A stretch of DNA of 64,000 nucleotides from Delphinapterus leucas. Taxonomy: Eukaryota > Chordata > Mammalia > Artiodactyla > Monodontidae. This document shows, piece by piece, positions 49,306 to 61,655 of the stretch. Position 1 is the first letter of the stretch, and each line of letters opens with the position of its first letter. A model generated the notes under the pieces. That model saw nothing but the letters and a program-made list of their open reading frames with translations. It was not told the DNA's origin and did no database searches. The position numbers and the translations under genes are program-made. The DNA is taken from assembly GCF_002288925.2 (NCBI RefSeq), contig NW_022097993.1, positions 6,573,537-6,637,536 of the forward strand, written 5' to 3'.

Positions 49306-50110
49306 ATGAGTCCACAGGCATAAACTGAATAGGTAAGTAAAGGAGACGGTACAGCTCTTTCCTACAAAAGAATTTCAATTAATAAATGTAAAAGAAATGA
49401 AGAAAACAGAAAATTACCATTAGATAAACACCAAGTAATAATTGTTGCCAGCAAGATCCACCAATAGATGCAAAATCAGTGGGTGCAATTTTGAGGAAAA
49501 AGAGGGTATCTGCATAGTGTCAGAGTATCTCTCCCAAGATCTTTATTAAATACAAAGGGAAAAAAAATAATTTTACAGTGGAGAAACCCAGCAGAAACCA
49601 CCTAACCAAGGTACCATGTTTAACATCACCAGCAGTAAGACAAATCAACATCATACAACCCCTGATATAATGTGTAGAAAAAGACACAACATCACTTTCA
49701 TGAAAGTCTTGCCAAAAATGCATAGCCTCAATCTAATCATAAGATAACATCATACAAACCTCCAAAAAGAAAGGCATTCTATGAAGTAACTGTCCATTAC
49801 TCTTCAAAATTGTCAAGGAAACTTAGGAGATGAGACAAACAAATGCAATGTAAGATCCCAAACTAGATCTTAGAACAGAAAAAAGTTATCAGTGAAAAAC
49901 TGGTGAAATGAGACCAAGGTCTGTTGCTTAGTTAAGAATGTTATACCGATGCCAATTTCTTAGTTTTGTAAATGTACCATGATTGTAACATGTTAACATT
50001 AGGAGCAGCTGGGTAAAGGGTAAATGAGTCCTATTTTAATAACTTTTCAGTAGTCTAAAATGATTTCAAAACAAAAAGTTTTTCTTAAAAAAAGGTTATT
50101 CTTATGTACT
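49306..50110 (+). mobile_element. Old LINE-1 3' region
   Basis: AACCACCTAACCAAGGTACC, TCTTGCCAAAAATGCATAGC, TTAACATTAGGAGCAGCTGG and GTAAAGGGTAAATGAGTCC match the L1M-type 3' UTR also seen at 35150-36590. It ends in TTTCAAAACAAAAAG. Confidence 0.65.
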
Positions 50111-50289
50111 TAATATTATTGAATAAACAAAAAATTTTTCAAAAAAGTCTGGGGCTGATTGGTATCTAAAACCATATAATGGGCCAAATCACTTAACTTA
50201 CTGAAATGCATCTGTGTAAAGGGAATGATAATAGTACTTATTGTGCAGTTCTTCCCTGAGGATTAGGAGTAAGTTTCTTTCTGATCTAA

Positions 50290-50540
50290 GGAGAAAATAG
50301 TAAAGCACAGTGGTTAAGAGAATGCATGGCCTTTAGCATTAAATAGACCTGGATTCCAATACTAGTCTGTGTCCTTGATCAAGCAAGTTGTGTAATCCCT
50401 CCGAGCCTCAATTTCCTCCTCTGTACAAAATGTAGGTAAAGTTGAATTTAGCTTATTGAGATCTTGGGTAGGGAGCCACGATAAAAACAAATAATGAATG
50501 TAAAGCAACTGACTCAGCATCTAGGGCAGATTAAGAATTC
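50290..50540 (+). repeat. MIR SINE
   Basis: GCACAGTGGTTAAGAGAATG, CTGGATTCCAATACTAGTCT and GAGCCTCAATTTCCTCCTCT follow the MIR consensus in order. Confidence 0.85.
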
Positions 50541-50829
50541 AATAAAGGTTTAAGGTATGAATGTTAAAGAGGCTAGTCATTATTACTACACTTAATAAAC
50601 TTAGTGAACAGAACTATGCATTGTGAAGTATAATAATTCACATTCATAACTGCAAAGTTGTTAAGAAAGGATGAAGCTAAGTTTGGAATATTCTCTTTAT
50701 AAAATAGGATATGTTCAATATATGCATAAAAGATTTTCACCCAAACTAAAAGAAAAATATAGGTGCCTCAAAAAAAAAAAAAAAAAACAGAAACAACAAA
50801 CTGCTGGCAGTCAGGAAAACCTAGCTGCT

Positions 50830-51033
50830 ATCTATCTATTTATGCTGCGCCGGGTCTTAGTTGCGGCATGCAGGATCTTTAGTTGTGGCATGCAGACTTC
50901 TTAGTTGCGGCACGTGGACTCTTAGTTGCGGCATGTGAGCTCTTTAGTTGTGGCATGCATGTGGGATCTAGTTCCCCAACCAGGGATTGAACCCGGGCCC
51001 CTGCACTGGGAGCACGGAGTCTTACCCACTGGA
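50830..51033 (-). mobile_element. CHR/artiodactyl-type SINE with internal repeats
   Basis: Reverse-strand head CCAACCAGGGATTGAACCCG, and five imperfect copies of a 20-25 base unit around CTTAGTTGCGGCATG. It is truncated in the tRNA end. AGCTGCT lies on both flanks. Confidence 0.85.
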
Positions 51034-51084
51034 GCTGCTTAAAATCATTAGACTTTGGATAATAAGAGCCCCTAGTGCTATTTA

Positions 51085-51300
51085 AATAAGCAAAGGCCTA
51101 TGGGATTAAGAGATACAAACTACTATTCGCAAAATATACAAGCAACAAGGATATATTCCATAGCACAGGGAATTACAGCCATTATCTTGTAATAACTTAA
51201 TAAAGAATAACCTGTAAAGATACTGAATCACAATGCTGTACATCTGAAACTAATATAATATTGTAAATCAACTATAATATTTTTAAAAAGTCAAAAAATA
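51085..51300 (+). mobile_element. LINE-1 3' UTR end
   Basis: CAAACTACTATTCGCAAAAT, TCCATAGCACAGGGAATTAC, CTGTACATCTGAAACTAATA and TAAATCAACTATAATATTTT are L1 3' end wording as in the copies at 1260-1360 and 44450-44640. Confidence 0.85.
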
Positions 51301-51940
51301 AATAAATAAACAAGCAAAGGTCTGGGACAAACAAGATGGACACACAGATTAAGAATCTGTATTCTAGATAATGAACATCAATTTGATGGTGAAACATGTT
51401 TCATAAATGCTATCTGCTCTTATTTTATTTTTGCTTAATATATCACTGTATTAAAAATTACTTCAATGCAAATATAAACTTCTACTTACAATAATTTTCC
51501 AACATCTACTATTAGCACAGTTTTATCAGGTATGGGCTCTTTTTAATTCAGTGCCTAATGTATCCTAAATTTTAGGATCAAAACCATTTTAATCAAGAAA
51601 ATCACATAATGTAAGATTATAACAAAGAGCAACAAAACACAATTTTGAAGCTATAACCCATCTAGAGTTAATATTTGGATCCTGAGTTTAACAACAATGC
51701 TAATATAATCAAAAAGATTTCCAACTATAATCACCTGAATGTGCACTCCTTGAATCATTCCCCAATGATTTCAGGTCACAATTATAATAAATAAATTCTC
51801 AAATCAATTATAAAAAAATGGGTCTATATATTCCTATTATACCTGGGAATATTCTAAAACTGGTACCATATTCCTATTCTACCTTCCTTACAACTACTCA
51901 AAACCCTTCACAGGTGTAACAAAAAAAACTGCACACTTAC

Positions 51941-52011
51941 CAACACCTTGGGGCCGACTTAACCTTACAGGATTACTTTCAAATTTTTGGACATGAGGTG
52001 GATATTCTTTC
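51941..52011 (-). CDS. SENP6: SENP6 exon E2, N-terminal region
   Basis: The exon codes [20 protein letters not shown] followed by QGV, with one base at each end shared with neighbouring codons (1+69+1). The acceptor is a TTTTCTAG and the donor GTAAGT. Its last base G plus the AT opening E3 gives Asp (DRIMKK). It belongs to the long, poorly structured N-terminal half of SENP6, outside the protease domain. It is isolated between a 9.6 kb and a 15 kb intron. Confidence 0.92.
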
Positions 52012-53164
52012 CTAGAAAAGGAAATTTATATAGTTTCAGTCTAAAAGAAAAAAATATTTTTAAAATGAAAAAGTAGAGGGAATACTTAAAATATGTTTAT
52101 CAAAAGCAAATCATAGCTTGTTTGTCATATAAAAAGTGGTACTATAAAATAGTAACACTGTATTACCCAAATATAGTAAACCTTAATGCACTATAAGATC
52201 CCTAAGGGCAGTGACTATATTTTATTTAAACTGTCAATCTATGAAAGCTGACAGCAGGCAGTCTTTCAAGCAAATATTTAATAAATAAATACAAGTATTT
52301 GTCCTTTCAAAGTAGTCACTTTGGAAAGTTATATATTTATTCCCCCAATACACAAAACTTTAGAATTTTTCTTTTGGAACTGCCTTCATAATCTGTTAAA
52401 AAAAAACTTAAAAAGAAAAACTCCTAATATTTCATTGTCACATGCATTTTTGGAATAAAAAAAGTTAGTCAGCTTATAATAAATACTCAACTTGCCCAAT
52501 TTTGCTGTAAATGTTTCTAGTTGTTTAAAGATCAATGAATAAAGAATAAAGAGTGAATAAGATCTTGTCCTTGAGGATAATTCCAAAAGCAGTACAAAAA
52601 ATGTTGTGTACAAAACCAGAAATCATGAAATAAATATTTTAGTCTTATAATATGACTACATTATGGGGGTATAATTATACTTTAAAAAATATATTACATT
52701 GTCAGACTTCACACCTAACCAATTTTCAGAATTCTGAACAGGAATCCTTAGTAAATAAGGATCCTAAAATACTATAGAAGTCCAAATATACAATAGTTTG
52801 GGAGAAAAGCAAAAATCCTATAGCTAATTGTGGGATAAAAGCATTAAAGGAGGAGGTTTGCAAAAAATGCAATAAACCAGGGAGCTACAATAGCTACCTT
52901 CCCATCCTAAACAAAAGCTTCTAAAAATATTTCCATTTTATTTAACGGGGGAATTAAAGGTTATTCTGTTATTTGTAAATGCATTCACCCGAGTGATCAA
53001 TACTTATCACAGGGCAATATAATTAATTAATTAAACAAAAATCCTAAAGGAATTTTCCTGTAAGGATTTCATATTCTTATACTGTAAAAGTCAGAGCACC
53101 TAAATTGAAAACAAAATATGAAAATGACACAAGAAGAAAATAATAAGAGTAGTGATAGTAGTGT

Positions 53165-53370
53165 ATTTGTGACAGCAGTTAGCAAATAGTGAGCATCATG
53201 TGCCAGGTACTGTTCTAAGTGCTTTGTATCTAATAATTACTTTAATCTTCACAATAACCTTATAAAGTATATACTATTGTTAGTACTTTACAGATGAGGA
53301 AACTGAGGCACAATGAGGTTAATTAACTTGCCCATGGTCACACAACTATTAAATACCAACACCAGAATCT
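53165..53370 (+). repeat. MIR SINE
   Basis: AGTGAGCATCATGTGCCAGG, TACTGTTCTAAGTGCTTTGT, AGATGAGGAAACTGAGGCAC and TTGCCCATGGTCACACAACT: a well preserved MIR core. Confidence 0.92.
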
Positions 53371-54814
53371 GAATCTTGGCAAACTGCACCAATATTGATG
53401 AGTAATGGTGTTTTCACCATTTCAGTTATTATTACTGAGCAGCATTTGGTACAACTGGGTAATTTCCACACTGTCAAAATTTTAAGATTCGTGAGGATAC
53501 GAGTTGTGAAGATGAGAATTTGCCTTAGAGATAGTGGTACTAGTGTTACTAAAAATAAGGTAGGTTTTCAGCTCCTAACTACATTAAGCTTTAAATAAAA
53601 TGCATGTTTTTATATACTACACATGCTCACACTAAAAATGATATAACATAGTCTTATCTTTAAAACAAACAATTTTTTAATCTCTAATTTTTATAACTCT
53701 ACACTGGAAAAGTAAAGATACCAATTATAAAAGGCAACCGAGTCAATAAATCTGAAGCAAAATATGATGATACAATTATATTAAACTACAAAACCTCTAT
53801 GCATTATATATTTTTAAAACAGTGGACAACAGAAACAGTACGTATTCTTAAATACTAAGGATTATCAACAAGCAAAATAATTTGACAGAGTGGCCACAAA
53901 ATCTGAAATACATATTTTGGATTTTTGTCTGCTTAATTACTCATTCTGGGGTATGCTATAAACACAGGTTTATTCAGTCATAACTGGCATAAATCACTGG
54001 AGGCAACATATCATAGATGTGCAGGGATTTCTGAAAATGCTGCACTAATTCACACTGCTCTTTGCTGTTTGACACAGTGCACTGAACCATGCACTGCTGA
54101 CGAGGAACAAACAATGCACTGAATATATCATGTAACATCCATGACCTATCATGTATTGTAATGTAATGCTAAAAATTATGCATATTTGCCAACATTTCCA
54201 AACCTTATGGCCATTCTGTATCTAATATTTACTACACCTTTCCCTATACAGACAGAGCAGATTGTTTTAAAAAATGTATTATAATGAGTAAATTACAGAA
54301 ATAAAAGCATACCTTAAGTTTAATACAAGAATACAATAATTTCAGAATAAAGTAGTATTTGTTTAATAAGGGAATTAAAAGAACTTTCTAGCTATAATCT
54401 TGTGTTCTTTAAAACTTAGTTTTTAAAAGAAACTTTGTTAGGTAATCAAAAATGAAATTTCATGTTAATTTCTTAATTTGAGAGTTCCATCACTCTACAG
54501 ACACTAAAATTTCAAACTCCAAACTACTATGATGCTTAAGGCTAGAATTTAATTTCCTGGTGGATTTTCTTTCCTACCTCAAACCAAGCAGAAACAGAGA
54601 AGTGTCCCTATCTTCTGTCTTCTACCAAGCGGGAGCATTTTTTTTGCTTCTGAGGGCTTGTGTTCTGCATAGAAGTTTTAGAGAAAACCTCACTTCATGG
54701 ACCCAACGTTTTTACAAGCTGTATAAAATGAACTGGAGAGCTTTTTTTTCCTTCTGTGCAGAACTCTTTAAATAACATCAGACTCCTTATTAAAGGTTAG
54801 ACAGGCTTCAGACC

Positions 54815-55440
54815 TTTTTTTTTAATAAACTTTATTTTAGAATAATTTGATTTGCTGAAGACTTGAAAAGACAATTCAGAATTCTCTTATATCCCTTACC
54901 CAGTTTTTCTTAACGTTAACACCTTCATTACCCTCATACATATGTCAAAAAAAGAAATCAACATTTGTACACTGCTATTAACTAAATGCCAGGCTTTATT
55001 TGAACTTCGCCAGCTATTCCACTAATATCCTTTGTTTGTTCCAGAATCCAATCTAGGATCCACCGCATTTAGTCATCATGTCTCCTTAGTCTCTTTTTTG
55101 TTTCCCAGACTGTTTTGCTTCCCACTGTTTTTCATGACCTTGACACTTTGGAAGAGACAGGTTAGTTATTTTGTAGCATGCCCCACAATGTGGGTTTGTC
55201 TGATGTTTTTCTCATGATTAGACTGAAGTTGTAGGTTTGGTGGACAGTGCCCATCTCATCACATCATATCAGGGGTTACATGGTATCGATGATTTACATC
55301 ACTAGTAAGGTTATCCTTGATCATCTGGCTAAAGTAGTGTTTGCCAGGTTTCTCCACTCCAAAGTTATTTTCCCTTTCAACATTCTATTTGGAAGCAAGT
55401 CCAATCAGTCCAGCCCACAAAAGGGGCAGGGGTAGTTAAA
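54815..55440 (-). mobile_element. Ancient LINE-1 (L1M-type) 3' region
   Basis: AATCCAATCTAGGATCCACC, TCATGTCTCCTTAGTCTC, TTCATGACCTTGACACTTTG and TGCCAGGTTTCTCCACTCCA follow the old L1M 3' UTR wording. Confidence 0.7.
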
Positions 55441-55740
55441 TTCTACTTCCTGAAGAGGAAACTATCTTCACATATTATTTGGAATTCTTCTGTATAAACA
55501 CCTGTCTATTTACCCCAATTCATTTTATGCAGCTTATAAAAACCCAGGAGAGTTCAATAAATAAATCACTTATTCAATCATTTATACCAGTATGACTCAT
55601 GAATATTTATTTTATACTTTAGGTTATAATCCAATTGTTTCAGTTTTGGCCCTTGGGAGCTCTTTCAGTTGGCTCCTGTGTTCATGTGACCTCATTCTTT
55701 TTTTTTTTAAATTCTGATAAAACATACATAAAATTTACAG

Positions 55741-55842
55741 AAATATGGAATGCTTTGCCAATCTGCATGTCGTCCTCATACAAGGGCCATGAAAATCTCT
55801 GTATCGTTCCAATTTTAGTATATATGCTGCTGAAGCAAGTAC
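55741..55842 (-). pseudogene. U6 snRNA pseudogene
   Basis: Read on the minus strand, the start GTACTTGCTTCAGCAGCATA, then ACTAAAATTGGAACGATACA, covers the 5' stem-loop region of U6, and the rest follows with several changes to the end CATTCCATATTT. The ACAGAGA box is kept (ATACAGAGA), but the region after it is altered. U6 copies spread by L1 are common in mammals. No proximal promoter is recognised. Confidence 0.92.
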
Positions 55843-56039
55843 CCCTTTGTTTTTTGAATACCTGTCTGAATCCTGATACTACAAGATACTCTATGATCAT
55901 TTTGTGTTTTCCCTAACCCATCCCTAGAATCAGCCGTTTCTCCATGTTCCTTTTATTAGAGTGGTATTAGAAACCAGGATCTGAGTTCTGCTTTTTTTTT
56001 TTTAAGTTGGTTTTGAAACTCATTTTATAAATCGTTCCA

Positions 56040-56500
56040 TTGCTCGAACTGATCTCAAAAGATGTAAATTCCTATAAAATAAATTAAATGTGTTCATTTT
56101 TCATGAAAATGCATTATTCCAGATTCATGTTTAAACTGTAATCTAATTTTTGAAGAGATGTATTAAAATCTCCCGAAGTTGTACTCTAACCAAGAACGTC
56201 TTGCATTTTAGATATTTTAGGGGAGCTTTACACAGCTCGTTGTTACTTACACTCTTCACGAGTGTCTCCATTATAAAATGTGCTCCATTATACTATTTAG
56301 TGCTTCTAATCCTTAATTCTATTTCATTTGTTGCTAAAATTCTACTCATGCTTTCCTTTTGTTTGCATTTCTTTTGACTCTAAGACCAAGAGACCCCTTT
56401 ACTTACAAATTGTTATTTTATAAATATCTGATTCTGGTAAACAACATGATATAGCTGGGTTTAATTCAACCAGTTTGTCTCTTATTAAATATACTCGACC
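56040..56500 (-). mobile_element. Old LINE-1 ORF2 fragment
   Basis: TATACTATTTAGTGCTTCTA, ATCCTTAATTCTATTTCATT and CATGCTTTCCTTTTGTTTGC resemble reversed ORF2. It is strongly decayed. Confidence 0.5.
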
Positions 56501-57089
56501 TGATCACAATCATTATTGCATCTGATAAACTTCATGTTTTCCTTTCATCTTACTGTATTAGTTGTTTCTTATATTTGTTTATTTTCACTCTTTTCCCCTA
56601 TTTTTACTGATTTGCACAATTACCTTTCATTTGTTTTTCCTCCCCTGGTTAATTTAACAAATAGTTACCTTCCCTCTCTCAACCCTTATTCCAACTGCAT
56701 ATTTTGTTCATCAATATGTTCTCAAGATTACAACTATTTCCTCAAACAAGATATTCTACTGCATCATCTCTAAGGGGATAAGATCTTTAAAATCCTTTTA
56801 CTTCCCCATCCTACTCCATTCAGTCCCCCTTCCAAAAATAAAAGGCCTTAAGATACCTTTTACTTCTGCCCTTCTACCTCTCCAATTCCTAGATTTTGCT
56901 GAGATAGTTTTGAATAGTCAAAGATTATTCCTGATTTTCTTTTGTAGCATATCTCTATTTGGTAAGTAAATCACGCTTAGCCTTAACTGAATGCCACTGA
57001 CTTAAGTTTTTAATTGTGCCAAATTATAATTCATATACAAAAGATTATTTTTTTAAATCTCAAAGATTTATCAGGTAATAATAACACTT

Positions 57090-57600
57090 CCCTACCTAAA
57101 ATGACCTGAAATCTTCTAGTGAGTGCACCACATAAAACCCAAACTCTTCAGATCATCTTACAGAAAGCCTTTTATGATCTAGGGGCCCTAGCTGACCTTA
57201 ACCAAACCCACCCCGCAGTCCTTCTTTCTGTTCTTTGAACATGCCAAACTCACTCCAGCATTAATATCTTAGCACCACCTCTTCCCTATGTGGAAAAGCC
57301 ATCTCTATGATCACTGTATGGCTAACTGCTGCTCATTCAGTCCTTGCTTAAATGTTAGCTTCATAGTTGAGTGTCTCTCTGAACATCTAAAGAAACCATA
57401 CTGTCACTCTATACCACATCATCCAATTATACTTTTTTACACAGAACTTATTTTTTGGTGTTTTACTTGTTCATTATCAGTTTTTGCCCATCAAAATGTA
57501 AACTACACGAGAGCAGAGATCTTGTTTGTTTTGTTCATCACTGGATCCTTATACCTAGAACACAGCAGGCACTTGATAAATATTTGGAAGTAATAAATGT
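57090..57600 (+). mobile_element. LINE-2 3' end
   Basis: CTTTTATGATCTAGGGGCCC, TGAACATGCCAAACTCACTC, ACACGAGAGCAGAGATCTTG and GGCACTTGATAAATATTTGG follow the L2 3' end in order. Confidence 0.85.
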
Positions 57601-57949
57601 GTATAACTAAGAGGCAGTACGTAATTAGAAGTGTATTTATCAGGTCAAATAATTGTACAATCATGCTGAACAAGGGTGGTAATGTCAAAACTGAACCACT
57701 GGCCACCATGCAGAGCCACCATAAAGTAATTCAAAGTATTAGCCTATGTGCAAATACCATAATTCAGGCACTGTAAACTAAACAGTTATTGATTAGACAG
57801 GGTAGCTGGAAACTGAATATACTTGGAATCTCTAGTCTGTTTACTGCTCTACTTTCTAGGCTTTTTTCCAATGTTTCCATATCCAATCACTGTTTTCTTC
57901 ACAGTATGCTTTATTATGTGGTAAGACATGTCATTCTTCTCTTCCCCCA

Positions 57950-58290
57950 CTTATTCTTCTTTTTATAAAGTAAGTCTCATCTCTTACTCTTCTCAAATAT
58001 TTACTCTCCTAAATAAACTTTAGAATCAATTGGCAAAATTTCCTAAAATAAGAAAGTCAGCAAGATTTCTGACTAAAATTGCATTAAGTTTATTTTAAGG
58101 AGCACTGATATCAAATAACCAACCAGGAACCTAATATATGCCTCAGATCAGGTTCTTTAGATATATTTATAAAGGATCTACACATCATTAATTTTATTAC
58201 TGAATATTTAATTTTAGTTGCTACTGTGAAGGAAATTTTGGTCTTTCCAATATATACCGCAATTGATCAGAGTGAATAAAAAATTATTAA
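57950..58290 (-). mobile_element. Old LINE-1 ORF2 fragment
   Basis: Reversed L1 wording such as TAGAATCAATTGGCAAAATT, AAAATTGCATTAAGTTTAT and TTCTTTAGATATATTTAT resembles the ORF2 3' half. Confidence 0.5.
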
Positions 58291-58429
58291 CATTATTAGT
58301 CTTGTACTCTATCATCTTGCTATACTCTTATTATATCTAAGGTTTCAGATGACTCTCATAATTCTAAGGAAGGCAGTACCATCTGAATATAATTTTATTT
58401 TCAGGTACCTTGAGACACCAATTTATAAT

Positions 58430-59100
58430 GCTAATATAAATTGGTACCACCTGTCTGCAAAACAATTTCGCAATACCTATTAAGAGCATTAAAAACATCT
58501 GTAACCTAGCCCAAAGAATCCTTTCCCAGAGATTTATCTTAGGAGATGCACTTAGAGATTTACATGCAAAGTTGTTCATCAATGTGTCATATACCAGGGG
58601 TCCCCAAGCCCCGGGCCTCGGCTGGTCCGCGGCCTGTTAGGAACCGGGCCGCACAGCAGGAGGGGAGCGGTGGGTGAGGGAGCGAGGCTTCGTCTGCCGC
58701 TGCCCATCGCGCTCGCATTACTGCCTGAACCATCCGCTGCCCCCGCTTCCATGGAAAAATTGTCTTCCATGAAACCGGTCCCTGGTACCAAAAAGGTTGG
58801 GGACCGCTGTCATATACAACAGTGAAAAACAACAAGAAATGGACTAATGGGTAAATAAATTATGTATATCTGCCGGACAAGCTATTACGTAATCATTACA
58901 AATCATTTTTAGAAGCCAACTTAACAGGGAAAAAGGCTAGGACATACTGTTAGGTGAAAACTCAGAATATGCAGCTGTACTTTTATTATGACTGCATGTA
59001 TTAGGTATATTTAAAAGTACACAGGAAAAAGAAAATTGGAAAGAAATGCATGAAGATACTAATGATGTAATTTTCGATTATAAGAGCTTTTTAAAAATTA
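58430..59100 (+). mobile_element. Old HAL1/LINE-1-like fragment split by an hAT element
   Basis: Left: CTAGCCCAAAGAATCCTTTC and AGATGCACTTAGAGATTTAC. Right: GGACTAATGGGTAAATAAAT and TACGTAATCATTACAAATC. This is HAL1/L1ME-type 3' wording with the hAT element at 58595-58809 between the parts. Confidence 0.65.
58595..58809 (+). mobile_element. Nonautonomous hAT element, 215 bases
   Basis: Inverted ends CAGGGGTCCCCAAG and TTGGGGACCGCTG are flanked by the perfect 8-base duplication TCATATAC (58587-58594, 58810-58817), the hAT signature. The interior is GC-rich, with CGGCCTGTTAGGAACCGGGC and CCATGGAAAAATTGTCTTCC. There is no transposase. I recognise the element type from mammals but do not assign the exact family name. 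Confidence 0.92.
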
Positions 59101-60169
59101 TAAAATCTTTCATTGTAATACTTGTCTTTTCAAATACTCTCTTTTAAGTTAACATTTCTAGTGTTTCATATATGTCTTTTATTGTATTCTTTTCCCTTTG
59201 TATCTTTTTGTTTAAAAATTCTCTACGATACGCACATATTTATAATAAAAATATTTAAAAAAAATTTTTAATTTGAAAATTACTATGTGCTTCAGTTTCA
59301 CAATAGGTCAACTGTCTTTATCTAAGGAGAAAAAAAAAGTTCTAATACCAGATTAAATATTCTAGGTTGCTGGTGCTACCACGTACACTATATTCACAAG
59401 CCAACTGTCCAAGAGTTAGAAAAGAATTCAAGTCATTCAAGTTGTCAAAGTCACCCACAACAAAGAAAAATGGCAGCAAATTTTTTAAGTTTGCAAGCTC
59501 TGGACCTTAATATCGTTGTTTAATTTTTATTCCAGCTTGGTTTTAAACCTAAAATATACCTCATTGTGCCCAGTATACAGTACAAAGGGACAAAACCTGG
59601 AGAAGATTAACCTTCCACAACTACTTAACTTTTGTTTATTAGATAAACCATCCTCTTTTAAAGAAATCATTTAGTTCAGAGATTTACAGTCCTTCATGTG
59701 TTAAGGGATAAAGATAAAAGATGTTCTATTACTTTTCAAAGGTCAGAAAAAAAGATGTGGCTTTGTTCATAAGGGAGGAAAAATGGCTTACGTAAAAAAA
59801 ATTTACAAAGTAAAATCTGACACAAAAGTTCTTCTCAGTTTATCTCTGACAAAGATAAAATAATTTTAGGTGAGATTCCAAAGGATTAATGGGCTAAATT
59901 GAACGTAACAGTAACTAAGCTGCTGAATAAAGCACTCCAGTGTATTCATCGTAACATATTTTATAAATAGATGCTGCTTCACGCCTAGCCCCTGGCGGTA
60001 ATGTTGGTACAAAAAGACAAAGAATTTCAGCACCTATTATTACAGAAATTTCAAACTTTACAGTGTATATGTCAGTTTCAAATAATTATCTCATAACAGA
60101 ACAAATCTCTGTTCTTCACAAATCTCCTTTAAAATTGGACAAATATCATTATCCCCATTTTAGAGTAAG

Positions 60170-60340
60170 TTATGTGCCTACTGGTAATGCTGGTTACTTA
60201 ATTCTACATCTCTGACTTCTATTCCAGTATTATTCCAACAGGAATATAAGCTCCAAGAGAGTAGGGATTTTTGTCTGCTCCTAGAAGAGTGCCTGGCACA
60301 TAGAGTCATTGAAATATTTGCTGAATGTATCAATGAATAA
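60170..60340 (+). mobile_element. LINE-2 3' end fragment
   Basis: AGCTCCAAGAGAGTAGGGAT, AGAGTGCCTGGCACATAGAG and TTTGCTGAATGTATCAATGA: a typical L2 tail. Confidence 0.85.
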
Positions 60341-61634
60341 ATTTCCCCAACAGAAATATGCATAAGAAGCCAAAACAGTAGAAAAAAAAAGTCAGTATAA
60401 ACCCACCAAGGCTATTATAAGAGAATATTCTAAGATCTTTATACTTTATACTTTATAAACATCTTATTAATGATCTTCTCCCCAAAATATAGTCACTTAT
60501 GAATTAAAAATTCAAAAGATATAAAATGACTCATCTGTGTCTGACAAGAAATAATAATTTACTCAGAGAGAAACACAGACACAATAGAAAAATAATTTTT
60601 CTTTCCCAGGAGGAAAGTAGTAAAATATCTGCACAATGCATTCAATTAAACCATGTAAGAACTGTGAAGTATTTCAGAATTATAAAATATGCCTAAATCT
60701 TTTGCTGACAGGATCATCTTTAGTTCAGAAACCTGGTGTTCATGAAGTAAGATGGAATATATAGCATTCTATAAAATATTGCAAGGTGTCCTCTTTGCCT
60801 CCTCTATACCTTTAAACAAAATTATAGAGTCAAAGTTACATAATTAAATAAAATTATAGAATGTCCCTTCTTTTGACCATCACCAATGATATTAAAGTAT
60901 TGGTTTAAAACAAGGGCTGTTCACCTGTTTTGGGAGGGGAGAATTCATAAAAGGTTCTTGAAACTCATGGAAGCAAGAAAAAAAGATACACACATGCACA
61001 AAAATTTCCACATACATACATTGAGGAGAGGAGCTATTCTTATGGGCATTTGATTTAGAAAACTACAATCATTTCACTATTCTAAGAAATGTGTGTTCTT
61101 AAAAACCTGTTTCCATGTTATTTACATTATTCAACATTTCTGCTAAAGGATGATGTGTTTGCCAGTGTTATTACAAAGGGAACAAAGAGTGATCATAAAA
61201 TTCTGTCACAAATTTTTGATGTTTAGAGTTTTAACTCCAAGCTTAAGGTATTCTACTTCTATTTTTCCCCTCACTCTACTAAAGTATAAAACAAAAATAT
61301 TACCACTGAAATACAAGAAATATTTAAATTAAGTAACTGAAAACAATTTTACTACTAAGATCCTGAAATATTCTATTTCTAAAACAAAAGTAGTTACATA
61401 TCAGTATAAATATATAATAATCATTCATGGAAAATATATATATATATTGAGAATTATGGTGAAATATTACCCACATAAGTCAAATATCATGTTGTGCTAT
61501 TAGTTTCCTTTTTATTAAAATAATTAATAAACTTAATGATGAACTCTAGTTCAATGGACATTTTTCAAAGCATATAAATAATCTGGTATTTTACTGCTGT
61601 ATCCATGCTCTAATTTCATCAATATTGAGCTTAC

Positions 61635-61655
61635 CTTTCCTTTTGGTCCAGACTG
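61635..61655 (-). CDS. SENP6: SENP6 exon E1, 21-base microexon
   Basis: This encodes (x)SLDQKE plus the first two bases of an Arg codon, and joins E2 to read RKEYPPH. The donor is GTAAGC just below 61635. The acceptor is a tandem AAG-CAG: AAG gives 21 bases, CAG gives 18 (61635-61652). Both keep frame and differ by one Ser. The AAG site restores the SSLD reading I remember from human. As I recall, the human reference isoforms differ by 7 residues, which is what skipping this exon would give, so it is probably an alternative exon. Being so short it is supported mainly by phase and homology. Confidence 0.8.

Larger units (their letters stand above)
52012..61634. other. Intron E1-E2, 9.6 kb
   Basis: The intron holds a MIR, old L1 pieces, a U6 pseudogene, an L2 and an hAT element. 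52012-53160, 53400-54810 and 59150-60170 are AT-rich intron with nothing recognised. 60340-61634 is the same. There is no further SENP6 exon: E1 and E2 join in phase. Confidence 0.6.
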
